Below, piece by piece: positions 7,590-16,671 of a stretch of 19,648 nt of DNA. The notes beneath the pieces were generated by a model. The model was given only the letters and a program-made list of their open reading frames with translations, was not told the origin of the DNA and did no database searches. The stretch spans positions 1 through 19,648 of the forward strand of contig APFI01000023.1 in the NCBI GenBank assembly GCA_000403945.1. Direction: 5' to 3'. The DNA comes from Desulfovibrio sp. Dsv1 (GTDB lineage Bacteria > Desulfobacterota > Desulfovibrionia > Desulfovibrionales > Desulfovibrionaceae). The position numbers and the translations under genes were made by a program. The first letter of the stretch is position 1. Every line of letters starts with the position of its first letter.

Positions 7590-9239
7590 GTGGAGGGGCT
7601 CAAGCCGAGCCAGCTCAACGCTCTGAACCGTCTGTTCAACCGCCGTTTTCCTGCGTCGGACGTCTACACCACCGAGCAGGCTCGCGAGCTGGCTCTCCTG
7701 TCGCGCGCGCTGGGCCGCCAACTGGGCCTGCTCATCGACCGCAAGGGCCGGGTGCAGATGGTTCTGGTGGGCCAAGCGGGCAGCATCCTGATTCCCGAGC
7801 TACCGCGCGGCCGAACCGGGCAGGAACGTCTGCGCGGCCTGCGCCTGCTGCACACCCACCTTTCCCCGGACGGCGTCAGCCAGGAAGACCTCATGGACAT
7901 GCTCTTCCTGCGGCTGGACGCGGTCATCGCCCTGAGCGTGAACCCCACAGGCGATCCCGTGCAGTGGCAGGCCGCGCAGTTGCTGCCTTCCGACGCGGCG
8001 GACAAGCCCTACCATCTGGATGCGCCGCAGCCTTGGGACCGCACCGCCGCGCAGTTCGCGGCCACAGCCGAGGCATTGGAGGAAGAGCTGGCCCGGCGCG
8101 GCGAAGACGTGCGGGGATCTGCGGACGCGCCGCGCGCCCTGCTGGTTTCCGTGGCGGCCCAGCCCCGCGTTCTGCAGGAGCGCAATCTGGACGAACTGGC
8201 TGAACTGGCCCGCACCGCCGGGCTGACCGTGGCCGGGCGCATGGTCCAGCGCGTGGCTCAGGTCAACCCGCGCCTGATTCTGGGCAAGGGCAAGGTAGCG
8301 GAACTGGAAGTGCTGGCCCTGCAGGGCCGCGCGGGCATGCTGATCTTCGACGGCGAACTTTCGCCCGCCCAGTTGCACAATCTGGCCGACATCACCGAGC
8401 GCAAGGTTATTGACCGCACCCAGCTCATTCTGGACATTTTTGCCCAGCACGCCGTGAGCAGAGCGGGCAAACTTCAGGTGGAGCTGGCTCAGTTGCGCTA
8501 CACCCAGCCGCGTCTGGTGGGCAAAAACCAGGCCATGGATCGTCTCATGGGCGGCATCGGCGGACGCGGCCCCGGCGAAACCAAGTTGGAGACGGACCGC
8601 CGCAAAAGCCGTGAGCGCATGGCGCGTATCCGCAAGGAACTGGACCAGTTGCGGCGACAGCGCGCCTTCACCCGGGCCCGCCGTTCGCGCCAAGGCATCC
8701 CCCTGGCCGCCCTAGTGGGCTACACCAACACGGGCAAGTCCACCCTGTTGAACACCCTGACCCGCTCGGAAGTACTGGCGGAAAACAAGCTCTTCGCCAC
8801 GCTGGATCCCACCACGCGGCGGCTGCGCTTTCCGGCGGAAAGGGAGATCATTTTGGCCGATACCGTGGGCTTTATCCGCAATCTGCCCAAAGACCTCACG
8901 GATGCCTTCCGCGCCACGCTGGAAGAGCTGGAGGCCGCCGACCTGCTGATACATGTGGCTGACGCCTCGCATCCCGACCTGCTCCAGCAGATCGCGGCAG
9001 TGGAAATCATTCTGGCCGAAATGGAACTGGATCGCGTGCCGCGCCTGCTGGCGCTCAACAAGTGGGACCAACTCGCGGCGGCGGCACGATCCGAACTGGT
9101 CGAGGCATTTCCCCTTGCCCTGCCAATCTCGGCCAAAAGCGGGGACGGCCTCGCCCCGCTGCTGGAACGCCTGGCAACCGATCTGCTGCTCCGCACCGGC
9201 CCGCATGTCATCACGGATATGCTCTTCTCCCTAAACTGA
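7590..9239 (+). CDS. hflX: GTPase HflX, ribosome-associated
   Basis: HflX binds the large ribosomal subunit and helps split or rescue stalled ribosomes. The product has an N-terminal family-specific extension (residues 1-about 190), the HflX nucleotide-binding domain containing ILGKGKVAELE, a basic helical linker with GGIGGRGPGETKLE, and a canonical G domain: G1 GYTNTGKST (377-385), G3 DTVGF (424-428), G4 NKWD (490-493) and G5 SAKSG (514-518). The listed start is GTG 7590, with GAAGG four bases upstream. The frame is open back to ATT 7569 and encodes IPKPEGN, which looks like a family N-terminus, and a better AAGGAAGG site (7555-7562) sits six bases before that ATT. It overlaps the minus-strand DsrE-like gene tail to tail by 29 bases. 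Confidence 0.95.
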   Translation: MEGLKPSQLNALNRLFNRRFPASDVYTTEQARELALLSRALGRQLGLLIDRKGRVQMVLVGQAGSILIPELPRGRTGQERLRGLRLLHTHLSPDGVSQEDLMDMLFLRLDAVIALSVNPTGDPVQWQAAQLLPSDAADKPYHLDAPQPWDRTAAQFAATAEALEEELARRGEDVRGSADAPRALLVSVAAQPRVLQERNLDELAELARTAGLTVAGRMVQRVAQVNPRLILGKGKVAELEVLALQGRAGMLIFDGELSPAQLHNLADITERKVIDRTQLILDIFAQHAVSRAGKLQVELAQLRYTQPRLVGKNQAMDRLMGGIGGRGPGETKLETDRRKSRERMARIRKELDQLRRQRAFTRARRSRQGIPLAALVGYTNTGKSTLLNTLTRSEVLAENKLFATLDPTTRRLRFPAEREIILADTVGFIRNLPKDLTDAFRATLEELEAADLLIHVADASHPDLLQQIAAVEIILAEMELDRVPRLLALNKWDQLAAAARSELVEAFPLALPISAKSGDGLAPLLERLATDLLLRTGPHVITDMLFSLN

Positions 9240-9534
9240 ATCCGTAAGCAAAGCCCTCGCGTTGCAGGCGTACCGCTTCCACCAGACCGGCGGGCACCAC
9301 TGTGCAGCCCTGCCAGAGGCGGCTGTGATCAATGCTGTTGTCCGCCAGTGCGTTGGCACAGCGCACGACACGCGCGCCCTGCTCCAGAAGAGGAGTGGCC
9401 AGTTCGCGCAGGTCCGCGTGTTCGTTGGTAAACAGGGTTACGGCCGGTCCGTTGGCCACCACGGCCAACTGGAAATTTTCGTCGGGCAGACCCTTGATGT
9501 AATTGGCCACGTTTTTCAGCATTAGGCGCAGCAT
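9211..9534 (-). CDS. DsrE/DsrF-like family protein; N-terminus lacks a normal start codon
   Basis: It is a small protein of the DsrE/F-like fold, a family linked to sulfur transfer in some members. From ATG 9534 the product is 107 residues, with LKNVANYIKGLP, FQLAVVANGPAVTLF, a single Cys in VVRCANAL and the closing VVPAGLVEAVRLQREG pattern. The frame continues upstream from 9535 to 9603, reading AYDLCLHIDSNDPAM, which is the expected first strand and helix of the fold. Within that stretch there is no ATG, GTG or TTG before the stop at 9604-9606, only an ATT at 9600-9598 and a CTG at 9561-9559. Either a rare start is used, the gene has lost its start codon, or a shortened protein is made from 9534. 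Confidence 0.75.
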   Translation of the reverse strand: MLRLMLKNVANYIKGLPDENFQLAVVANGPAVTLFTNEHADLRELATPLLEQGARVVRCANALADNSIDHSRLWQGCTVVPAGLVEAVRLQREGFAYGFSLGRRAYP

Positions 9535-9829
9535 GGCGGGATCGTTGCTGTCTATATGCAGGCAGAGATCATATGCTTGGATTTCACGCCAGAGCGTAAT
9601 TTTTTAATTTAGCAAAGCGGCGCGGCTTTGCCAAGCTAGGGCGTGAGCCGCTCCTCACCCTGATGCGGTGCGGGCGACAAGCCCCCGTTCAGATGCTCCA
9701 GCCGGGTCGGTGAAAATCCTTGCGCCCAAAGGGCGAACGCAAATACGGATTTTTTAATCCGACAGCCGAATTTCTCCCACCGGCACCCGGATTGCGTCCG
9801 CTGACACTCGGGGATATACAAGGTACACT

Positions 9830-11908
9830 ATGCGTTCTGGCGTGTTCTCTTTTTTCCGCTTTTCCCACGCCGTCAGCGGGCGGTGTTGCGTCGGGAGCGT
9901 CTCCCATACTTTCTTTCTCCCTCTGTCCCGGTCGGCGGCACGGATTTTTCTGCTGGCCGCCCTGCTCATGCTGCCGGGGCTGGGCGGCTGTGGACTGCTG
10001 AGCAAGTGCGGTGATGCCGGTCTGCGGGCGGCGGATGCCCAACGGACGGAAACAGGCGGCAAAACGGATCCGGCCTGGCAGGACACGCCCATACCCTATA
10101 TCCTGTGCATCGCAGTCCGCGACAAATCGTCCGGGGCGAACGGGCTGGAGGACAAGATGAGGGATGCCAGCCAGCTCGCCCAGCTTGCCAAAGATCCGCC
10201 GGACAGCCTGCTGACCTTGGAACGCCGGGCCCGTGCTGATACGGACAGCGCGCTGAAACTGTTGCATTCCCAATGCTATTATGACGGCAAGGCCGCGTTC
10301 AGCTTGGATGAAACCGTCTCGCCGGTGCGTGTGACCCTGCTGCTGGATCCGGGCCCGCGTTACAATTTGGGCCAGGCCGACGTGAGTTATGATCCCGCGC
10401 CCGAGGTGCCGAAGTCCTTTAAAAATCGCAGCCGCGAGAGGGGCTTCTGGGGCTTGGAGCGTGAGATGTTGCCGCCGCCGTCCTTTCCGTCCGTGCTGCC
10501 CGGCGTGACTGTGGGGCGGCCGGTGACCGCCGACGTCATGCTGGGCGCTGTGGAGGCTTTGCCGGAACGGTTGCGCCGCGAGGGCTATCCCCTAGCCAAG
10601 GTGGCTGACGCCCGCTACAGTCTGAACCGCGATGCCCGCACCCTCAATGCCGACATCTTGGTGCGGCCCGGCCCTCCAGCGCTTATGGGAAGCATCAGGG
10701 TGCAAGGCACAAAGGACGTCAGTGCGGAATATCTGCAACGCCTGACCCCTTGGACGCCGGGCGAGGAGCCCTGGGACAGCAACCTGCTGGAGGATTACAC
10801 CAACACCCTGCGCGGGCTGGGCCTGTTCCGCTCCGTGGAGGCAGCCCCGGCGGAGTCTGGCCTGGAAAAAAGCGGCGAGGAGGGCGGGGTGGCCGTACTG
10901 CCTACGGACATCACCGTGGCCGAAGCGCCCTTTCGCTCCATCAGCGGCAGCGCCCGCTATGATACGGACACGGGGCTGGGTCTGGAAGGGGCATGGGAAC
11001 ACCGCAACCTTTTCCACAACGGTGAAAAACTGACGGTCACAGCGCCGTTGGCCACGGAAATTCAGGGCATCAAGGCGGCCTTTGAAAAACCGGCTTTTCT
11101 GGCGCGGGAGCAGAGCCTGTTGGCTTCGGCCTCGGCCCTGCGCGAGGATACCAGCGCCTATCGCAAAATGGTGGTCAACGCCTCGGCGGGTCTGGACCGG
11201 CAGCTTTCCCGCCAGTGGTGGGGCGGCATCAGCCTGCTCGTGGAAAGCGGATCCCTCAAGGATAACGAAAACAGCGAACACCCTTACGTCATGGTCAGTC
11301 CTCGCGCAACTTTGCGGCGCGACAGCCGCAACAATGTGCTCAATCCCAGCAGCGGCTCGGAAGTGGAAATCAGGCTCACGCCCTTTACCGGTTTTTATCA
11401 GGAATCGTTCAGCGCCATGGCCGGAAGCGTGGCAGCCAGCGTTTATTACGCACCCCTGCGTGACAAGGCCGGGCGACCCGACGACCGGCTGGTGCTGGCG
11501 GGTCGGGTGGAAGGTGGGGCCATGTCCGGGTCGGCGCTACGCAACATTCCGTCCAGCATGCGTTATTACGCGGGCGGCGCGGGTTCAGTGCGTGGCTACG
11601 CCTATCAGGCTCTGGGGCCGCGCGACAGCGAGAATGATCCGCTGGGCGGGCGCTCCTACCAGATCGTCAATCTGGAAGCGCGCCTCAAGATAACCGAAAA
11701 CATCGGCGTGGTGCCCTTTCTGGACGGCGGCATGGTCTACACGGACGAATTTCCGTGCATCACCGGAGATATGGATTGGGGCGCAGGCCTGGGCCTGCGC
11801 TATTACACGCCCATCGGGCCGGTGCGCCTGGACGTGGCCGCGCCCTTGCGGCGCATTGACGGCGATCCGTCGGTGCAGGTGTATATCAGCATAGGGCAGT
11901 CCTTCTGA
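9830..11908 (+). CDS. tamA: TamA-like outer-membrane assembly factor (Omp85 superfamily)
   Basis: TamA is the outer-membrane partner of TamB in a module that helps insert certain outer-membrane proteins and shuttle lipids. The 692-residue product has POTRA-like regions at about 128-188, 232-290 and 290-365, then a 16-strand-type beta barrel at about 371-692. The barrel carries the conserved loop-6 motif VRGY (Arg588) and ends in the aromatic IGQSF beta-signal. The N-terminus has a long leader and a hydrophobic segment (residues 39-53) ending in LGGC; Cys54 fits a lipoprotein lipobox followed by Gly. AAGG lies six bases before ATG 9830. Its stop overlaps the next start (TGATG), typical of translational coupling with tamB. 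Confidence 0.9.
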   Translation: MRSGVFSFFRFSHAVSGRCCVGSVSHTFFLPLSRSAARIFLLAALLMLPGLGGCGLLSKCGDAGLRAADAQRTETGGKTDPAWQDTPIPYILCIAVRDKSSGANGLEDKMRDASQLAQLAKDPPDSLLTLERRARADTDSALKLLHSQCYYDGKAAFSLDETVSPVRVTLLLDPGPRYNLGQADVSYDPAPEVPKSFKNRSRERGFWGLEREMLPPPSFPSVLPGVTVGRPVTADVMLGAVEALPERLRREGYPLAKVADARYSLNRDARTLNADILVRPGPPALMGSIRVQGTKDVSAEYLQRLTPWTPGEEPWDSNLLEDYTNTLRGLGLFRSVEAAPAESGLEKSGEEGGVAVLPTDITVAEAPFRSISGSARYDTDTGLGLEGAWEHRNLFHNGEKLTVTAPLATEIQGIKAAFEKPAFLAREQSLLASASALREDTSAYRKMVVNASAGLDRQLSRQWWGGISLLVESGSLKDNENSEHPYVMVSPRATLRRDSRNNVLNPSSGSEVEIRLTPFTGFYQESFSAMAGSVAASVYYAPLRDKAGRPDDRLVLAGRVEGGAMSGSALRNIPSSMRYYAGGAGSVRGYAYQALGPRDSENDPLGGRSYQIVNLEARLKITENIGVVPFLDGGMVYTDEFPCITGDMDWGAGLGLRYYTPIGPVRLDVAAPLRRIDGDPSVQVYISIGQSF

Positions 11909-14900
11909 TGGCGCGGATAAACGAAAAACAGCACACAGTCCGGGATGCGGGAATCTCTCGGTCCCGGCGTTCCGGACGCTCCTGGAGACGGACCCGCTGG
12001 TTGCGGCGTACTCTGGCGGGTCTGCTGGTCCTGTTGCTGGCCGCGTCGGCCGGTCTGGCTTGGGTGCTGCGCAGCGAAAGCGGCCAGGCTTGGCTGCTGG
12101 GAACCGTCAACGACACACTGGAAAACTCCCTGCGGGAGAGCGGCCTGCGCGTGCGTCTGACTCGTCTGTCCGGGCCGCTGCCCTTTGCCTGCTCCTTCGG
12201 TCTGGAAGTCGCCGACGTCCACGGCGTCTGGTTGACCGCTCCGGAAAGCAGCTTTGACTGGGATTGGCGCGCTTTGCCCGGCACAGTGCATATTGCGGCC
12301 GTCCGCAGCGTCAATCCGGCCCTGACCCGCCTGCCCGATCTGTCCCCCTGTCCGGAGCCCGCCCCACATCCGCCGTTGACTGTGGAGTCCCTGCGTCTGA
12401 TACTGGGCGACGCGGCGCGCGTTTTGAATAATCTGCCCGGCCAGTTTCCATCCGTGCGTCTGGACACTCTGGCGCTGGAAAACGCGCTGCTGCCGTCGGA
12501 ACTGCTGGGCGGCGCGGCGGTCTCGACACCATGTGCGTCAAAAAACAAGGTCGCGCCTTCCGGGGTGCAGCCCTTGCGGGCCGATCTGGAGGCCGGGCTT
12601 ACCGTCGGCGAAAAAGGCGCGCAAGCGCACGCGCGGGCGCGGCTGTCCGGCGCAAAGGCGATTCCGTTCTCGCCGTCCATCCTGAACTGCGCGGCGGCGG
12701 AAGTCAGCCTGGAGGTCCAAGCCGGCCCGGCAAAAACGGCGGACAAAAGCGCCGTTTTTTCTGTAAGCAGCCGTCTGGAAGCACTTTTGCGGAACCCCGT
12801 GCTCAGTGTGGACGGCCTGCCCCCTGATCTGCTGGGTTCCGAAGTCCGTCTGAATCTCGCTCTGGAAGGCGGCGCGGCCGCGCCGGAGAGCGGGTCCGCA
12901 TCGTCGGCGCATCTGGCCCTGACCGGCTTGAATCTGGCGGCGGGCCCTCTGACGGCCACGGGACAGGGGCAGTGGCAAAAAAGCGGCGGCAACGGTTGGC
13001 CTGATGGCCCTCTGGACCTGAATCTGGCCGTCAATCTGCAGTGCCCGGTAAAGGAAGCCCCACCCGCTGCGGACACTGAGGACATGCTGGCCATGCTGCG
13101 CGCGCCTGTGTCCTTCAGTGTGAGCGCCAAAGGCTCGCTCCTGCGGCCCGACGTGAAAGTGCGCCTGGCTTGCGCGGACATTCAGAGCGGCGGTCATGTT
13201 CTCAAGGATATGCTGCTGTCGCTCACGGGCGCGCCTCCAGCCTGGAGCGGGGTGCGCGAGGAAGCCCGCCTGCTTCTGGATCTGCGCGCCCAGCTGGATC
13301 AGCGGCCCCTTAGTCTGAGCACAGAGCTTTTTTACGGGGGGGACACAAAACAGGGATTTGGAGGCTGCCCGACAAACATATCCGAGGCTGTTCCCGCCGG
13401 TCTGCGCAAGCTGCGTTTGAATGCGGCGGGTCTGGAAAGCACGGGTGATGTGACGGTTCTGCTCGCGCCGGGTGGCATGCCCGCCCTGAACGGTAAAATA
13501 GAATTGCGCGTGGCGGACTGGCAGGCCCTGTCCGCTTTTGTGCCGGGCCAGAGCCTGGACGGCGATGCCGCGCTGGATCTGGAACTGCGCGCGGGCACGC
13601 CTGGAAACGGCGCGGACTCCGGCGCGCAGCATGCCCTGGCGCGCTGGAAAATTCCCCGTTTCAGCCTCAGTCCCGTTCAGGGGCAGGGCGACGCGCTGCA
13701 CGTACGCGGTCTGGACGGCGAACTGCGGCTTACGGACCTTTTCGGCCAGGCGGCCCTCACGGCACGGCTAGATCTCGTCGGTCTGGACCGGGGCAATTTG
13801 CGTCTGGCCGCGCGGGCATCGGCCAAAGGCCTCTTGCAAGGACCGCTGGACCTCAGTCTGGAAAGCACGGGCGGCGTGACCAGTCATCTCAACATCCAGT
13901 GGCGACCCGGCCAAGTTCTGCTGCAAAGCCTGGATCTGCATTTGAACGGCCTCAAGAGCGCGCAGGACGGCACAGGACGCACTCTGGGCCTGCGCGCCGC
14001 GCGTCAGGCGAAAATCAGTTACGGTGAGTCAGGACTGGCCGTTTCCGGTCTGGACCTGGCCTTGTCTCCTTCAGGCCGGTTGCAGACGCACGGCGCGCTT
14101 GCGCCGGAAAAACTGGATTTACGGGTTACGCTGGACGGTCTGGCCCTGGAACCCTGGCGCGCTCTGGTGCCCGCCCTGCCTCTGGGCACGGCCGAGGCCC
14201 GCGTGCATCTCGGCGGCAGTCCTGTCCGGCCCGGCGGGGACTTCCGGCTGGACGTGCGGCGTCTGCGTGTCTCGGGCAGTCCGCTGGCTCCGTTGGATGT
14301 GGCGTTGGCGGGGAGCATTGAACACGGCGACGCGGGCAGCGCGCTGACAGCCCGCCTGGAACTGGACCCCCAAGCAGTGAAGGCTTTGGGCGGCAGCGAG
14401 GCCCGCCTCAATCTGCGCCTGCCCCTGCTCCTCGGCCCGGACGGCCTGCCCAAACCCGCCCCACAGGGGCGACTGGCGGGACAGGTGCGTTGGAAAGGGG
14501 CTGTGGGACCGGTCTGGAGTCTACTACCCTTGGCGGATCGCCGTCTCAACGGCCGGGTATCTCTGAATCTGGAGCTCGGCGGCACCTTGGCCGCGCCGCG
14601 CGTGACCGGCGGTCTGCGCGTGAACAAGGCCCGCTATGAAGATTTGTTGCTGGGCGTGCTGCTTACGGACATCAATCTGCGTCTGGATCTGGACGGGAGG
14701 AAGGATGCGGACGCGGCAGACGGGGACAGCCCTCTGGCCGGAAGCATGCGTCTGGAACTCACCGCCGCCGATGGCCTGGGCGGCAGCCTGCGTCTGGCGG
14801 GTGGCGGCTTGGACGGCCGTCGCCTGGACCTGCGGGCCGCCCTGGATCATCTGCGGCCCTTGCGCCGTCGGGATCTGCACATCAATCTTTCCGGTCAGGC

Positions 14901-15831
14901 GCAGGTGACGGGCAGCGCCACGGCACCGGACGTGCACGGCGAAATCGTCATCAATCAGGGTGCGCTTCTGCTCGACAATCTGGCTGTGGGCGGCAGTATC
15001 ACCACGTTACCCATTAAGGATGTCGCCGCAACGCACCAGACCGTGGTGAATGCCGCGCCCCCGGCCTCTCCGGCGGCACCCGCCGAAACCCAAGGTTCCC
15101 TGAATCTGCGCATCCGCGCGCCGGGGCGCTTTATTGTCGAAGGGCATGGACTGACCAGCGAATGGCAGGCCAATCTGCTGGTCGGCGGCAGCCCGGCAGC
15201 GCCCATGATTACCGGGGAACTGCGCGCTCTGAAGGGCAATTTCGATTTTCTGACCAAGAACTTCTTGCTCACGCGCGGGGTGATCACTTTTGGCGGCGAA
15301 TCGCTGAGCAATCCGCTGCTGGATATCGTGCTGACCAATGAAACGCCGAACCTCACGGCGCAGATCAGCATCACCGGCACCGCGAACAAGATGAAGCTCA
15401 GCCTGAGCGGCGAACCCAGTTTGTCCAGAGACGAAATCCTTTCCCAGATTCTCTTCGGCCGCAGCCCCAATGAACTGGGCCGTCTGGAAGCTCTGCAACT
15501 GGCCGGAGCCGTGGCCCAGCTGGCAGGTTTCAGCTCGGCCGGGGGCGGCATGCTCGACTTTACCCGCAAGGCTCTGGGCGTGGATGTGCTGCGTCTGGGA
15601 ACCTCGTCCACCGGGGCCGCTGGAGAGCCCGGGGACCAGACCGCCGGAGGCACCACCCTGGAAATGGGCAGGTATATCGGCGACCTGATCTACGTGGGCG
15701 TGCAGCAGGGCATGAAGCCGAGCAGCACTGCTTTCATCATCCAGCTGGAATTGACTCCGCGCATCAATCTGGAACTTCGCACCGAGCAGCAGATCACCTG
15801 GGGCGGCGTGCGCTGGCAATACAATTACTGA
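11908..15831 (+). CDS. tamB: TamB-family translocation and assembly module protein (AsmA-like, DUF490)
   Basis: TamB is a very long periplasm-spanning protein anchored in the inner membrane; it works with TamA in envelope assembly and is thought to form a lipid-conducting groove. The 1307-residue product has one N-terminal membrane segment (residues about 35-54) after an Arg-rich cytoplasmic start, then a long region of repetitive beta strands rich in Leu, Gly and Ala. The C-terminal TamB domain is clear from about residue 1090 onward (NFDFLTKNFLLTRG, FGRSPNELGRLEALQLAGA, ending GGVRWQYNY). Length is close to that of other TamB proteins. It overlaps tamA by one base and forms the standard tamAB pair. 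No frameshift is seen. Confidence 0.93.
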   Translation: MARINEKQHTVRDAGISRSRRSGRSWRRTRWLRRTLAGLLVLLLAASAGLAWVLRSESGQAWLLGTVNDTLENSLRESGLRVRLTRLSGPLPFACSFGLEVADVHGVWLTAPESSFDWDWRALPGTVHIAAVRSVNPALTRLPDLSPCPEPAPHPPLTVESLRLILGDAARVLNNLPGQFPSVRLDTLALENALLPSELLGGAAVSTPCASKNKVAPSGVQPLRADLEAGLTVGEKGAQAHARARLSGAKAIPFSPSILNCAAAEVSLEVQAGPAKTADKSAVFSVSSRLEALLRNPVLSVDGLPPDLLGSEVRLNLALEGGAAAPESGSASSAHLALTGLNLAAGPLTATGQGQWQKSGGNGWPDGPLDLNLAVNLQCPVKEAPPAADTEDMLAMLRAPVSFSVSAKGSLLRPDVKVRLACADIQSGGHVLKDMLLSLTGAPPAWSGVREEARLLLDLRAQLDQRPLSLSTELFYGGDTKQGFGGCPTNISEAVPAGLRKLRLNAAGLESTGDVTVLLAPGGMPALNGKIELRVADWQALSAFVPGQSLDGDAALDLELRAGTPGNGADSGAQHALARWKIPRFSLSPVQGQGDALHVRGLDGELRLTDLFGQAALTARLDLVGLDRGNLRLAARASAKGLLQGPLDLSLESTGGVTSHLNIQWRPGQVLLQSLDLHLNGLKSAQDGTGRTLGLRAARQAKISYGESGLAVSGLDLALSPSGRLQTHGALAPEKLDLRVTLDGLALEPWRALVPALPLGTAEARVHLGGSPVRPGGDFRLDVRRLRVSGSPLAPLDVALAGSIEHGDAGSALTARLELDPQAVKALGGSEARLNLRLPLLLGPDGLPKPAPQGRLAGQVRWKGAVGPVWSLLPLADRRLNGRVSLNLELGGTLAAPRVTGGLRVNKARYEDLLLGVLLTDINLRLDLDGRKDADAADGDSPLAGSMRLELTAADGLGGSLRLAGGGLDGRRLDLRAALDHLRPLRRRDLHINLSGQAQVTGSATAPDVHGEIVINQGALLLDNLAVGGSITTLPIKDVAATHQTVVNAAPPASPAAPAETQGSLNLRIRAPGRFIVEGHGLTSEWQANLLVGGSPAAPMITGELRALKGNFDFLTKNFLLTRGVITFGGESLSNPLLDIVLTNETPNLTAQISITGTANKMKLSLSGEPSLSRDEILSQILFGRSPNELGRLEALQLAGAVAQLAGFSSAGGGMLDFTRKALGVDVLRLGTSSTGAAGEPGDQTAGGTTLEMGRYIGDLIYVGVQQGMKPSSTAFIIQLELTPRINLELRTEQQITWGGVRWQYNY

Positions 15832-15881
15832 TCCGGCCTTGTGCGCCGGAGCGTGAAAAATTCGAACACCGGAGAACCTTC

Positions 15882-16367
15882 ATGTCCACGCTATCTCGCG
15901 TCGCCGCCACTGTTCCCGCCGGACCGTCCCGGCGTATCCGCCGGGCAGCCACCGGGGATTTTCCGGCTCTGGCTGAACTCTGGCGGCGCAGTGTGGAAGC
16001 CACGCACGATTTTCTGTTGCCCGGTGATCTGGAGAGGATCGGTGCGGAGGTGGCGGACGTCTATCTGCCGGGCGTGGGGGAAGTCTGGCTGGCGGAAGAG
16101 AAAGGCCGTCCGGCGGGTTTTCTGGGCTGTGACGGACCGCATGTAGAAATGCTTTTCGTGGAGCCGGAACTCTTCGGGCGCGGTGTGGGCGGCGCACTGC
16201 TGCGGCACGTCCGGAACCGGCACGGTGCGCTGCGTCTGGAAGTCAACGAGCAGAACGCGAAGGCGCTGACCTTTTATCAGCGCCAGGGCTTTGTGATCAC
16301 GGGCCGTTCGGCTCTGGACAGTGCGGGGTACCCATATCCCTTGCTGCATCTGGCTTGGCGGGAATGA
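15882..16367 (+). CDS. YjaB-like GNAT N-acetyltransferase
   Basis: It transfers acetyl from acetyl-CoA to an unknown amine or protein substrate. The 161-residue product matches the general plan of E. coli YjaB closely in its signature stretches: WRRSVEATHDFL (34-45), the acetyl-CoA loop FGRGVGGALL (98-107), VNEQNAKALTFYQRQGF (121-137) and PYPLLHLAW (151-159). About 16 extra residues precede the domain. GGAGA at 15871-15875 supports ATG 15882. It follows tamB by 50 bases on the same strand and may be read through from it, but no functional link is known. It is the last gene with codon use like the main chromosome before the disturbed region. Confidence 0.88.
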   Translation: MSTLSRVAATVPAGPSRRIRRAATGDFPALAELWRRSVEATHDFLLPGDLERIGAEVADVYLPGVGEVWLAEEKGRPAGFLGCDGPHVEMLFVEPELFGRGVGGALLRHVRNRHGALRLEVNEQNAKALTFYQRQGFVITGRSALDSAGYPYPLLHLAWRE

Positions 16368-16671
16368 TGCCGATCCGGCCGCAGTCGGGAATGATTCCGG
16401 CTGTCCGGTCGGCCCATGCGACCGCACAGGCCGTGCCAGGAGCTCCGAAAGCTCAGCGGCAGCCGGTCGATCTGGCTCCGGCATAGGCGGTTCGCCACTC
16501 CGGCCAAGTGCCAGGGCTGTGGGCGGAAAGCCCGGATAATAGCTGCGAATGAGGTATATCCCGTTTCCGTATGGCAAGATAGTCCATCATGCGGCTGCTC
16601 GCGGGTTTTGATGAGGCATGCCCCGCCACGCGCCTGTACCGCCGCCTTCCTTGTGGATGACAAGGCTTCGG
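16368..16671. other. Unassigned gap between the acetyltransferase and the IS remnant
   Basis: No supported gene is seen. A hairpin directly follows the acetyltransferase gene (CAGTCGG near 16385 with CCGGCTG near 16399, one G-U pair), without a T-tract. Open frames on the minus strand cross this area, but I do not recognise any protein in them. It may be remaining decayed insertion-sequence material, since an OrfB would be expected here. Confidence 0.4.

Noticed and set aside
9612..9631. Perfect seven-pair hairpin GCAAAGC/GCTTTGC upstream of the DsrE-like gene
   Set aside because: Neither strand has a T-tract after the stem, so it is not supported as a terminator; no regulatory family was recognised.
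9746..9761. CGGATT-TTTT-AATCCG hairpin upstream of tamA
   Set aside because: The T-run lies in the loop, not after the stem, so this is not an intrinsic terminator.
9636..9821. Minus-strand 61-codon ORF between the DsrE-like gene and tamA
   Set aside because: No ribosome binding site, no recognised family, and it contains the hairpins of the tamA upstream region.
11886..13701. Minus-strand frames of 431 and 387 codons opposite tamB
   Set aside because: Composition is dominated by Arg, Ala, Ser and Pro, as expected for antisense frames of GC-rich genes; tamB on the plus strand is unmistakable.
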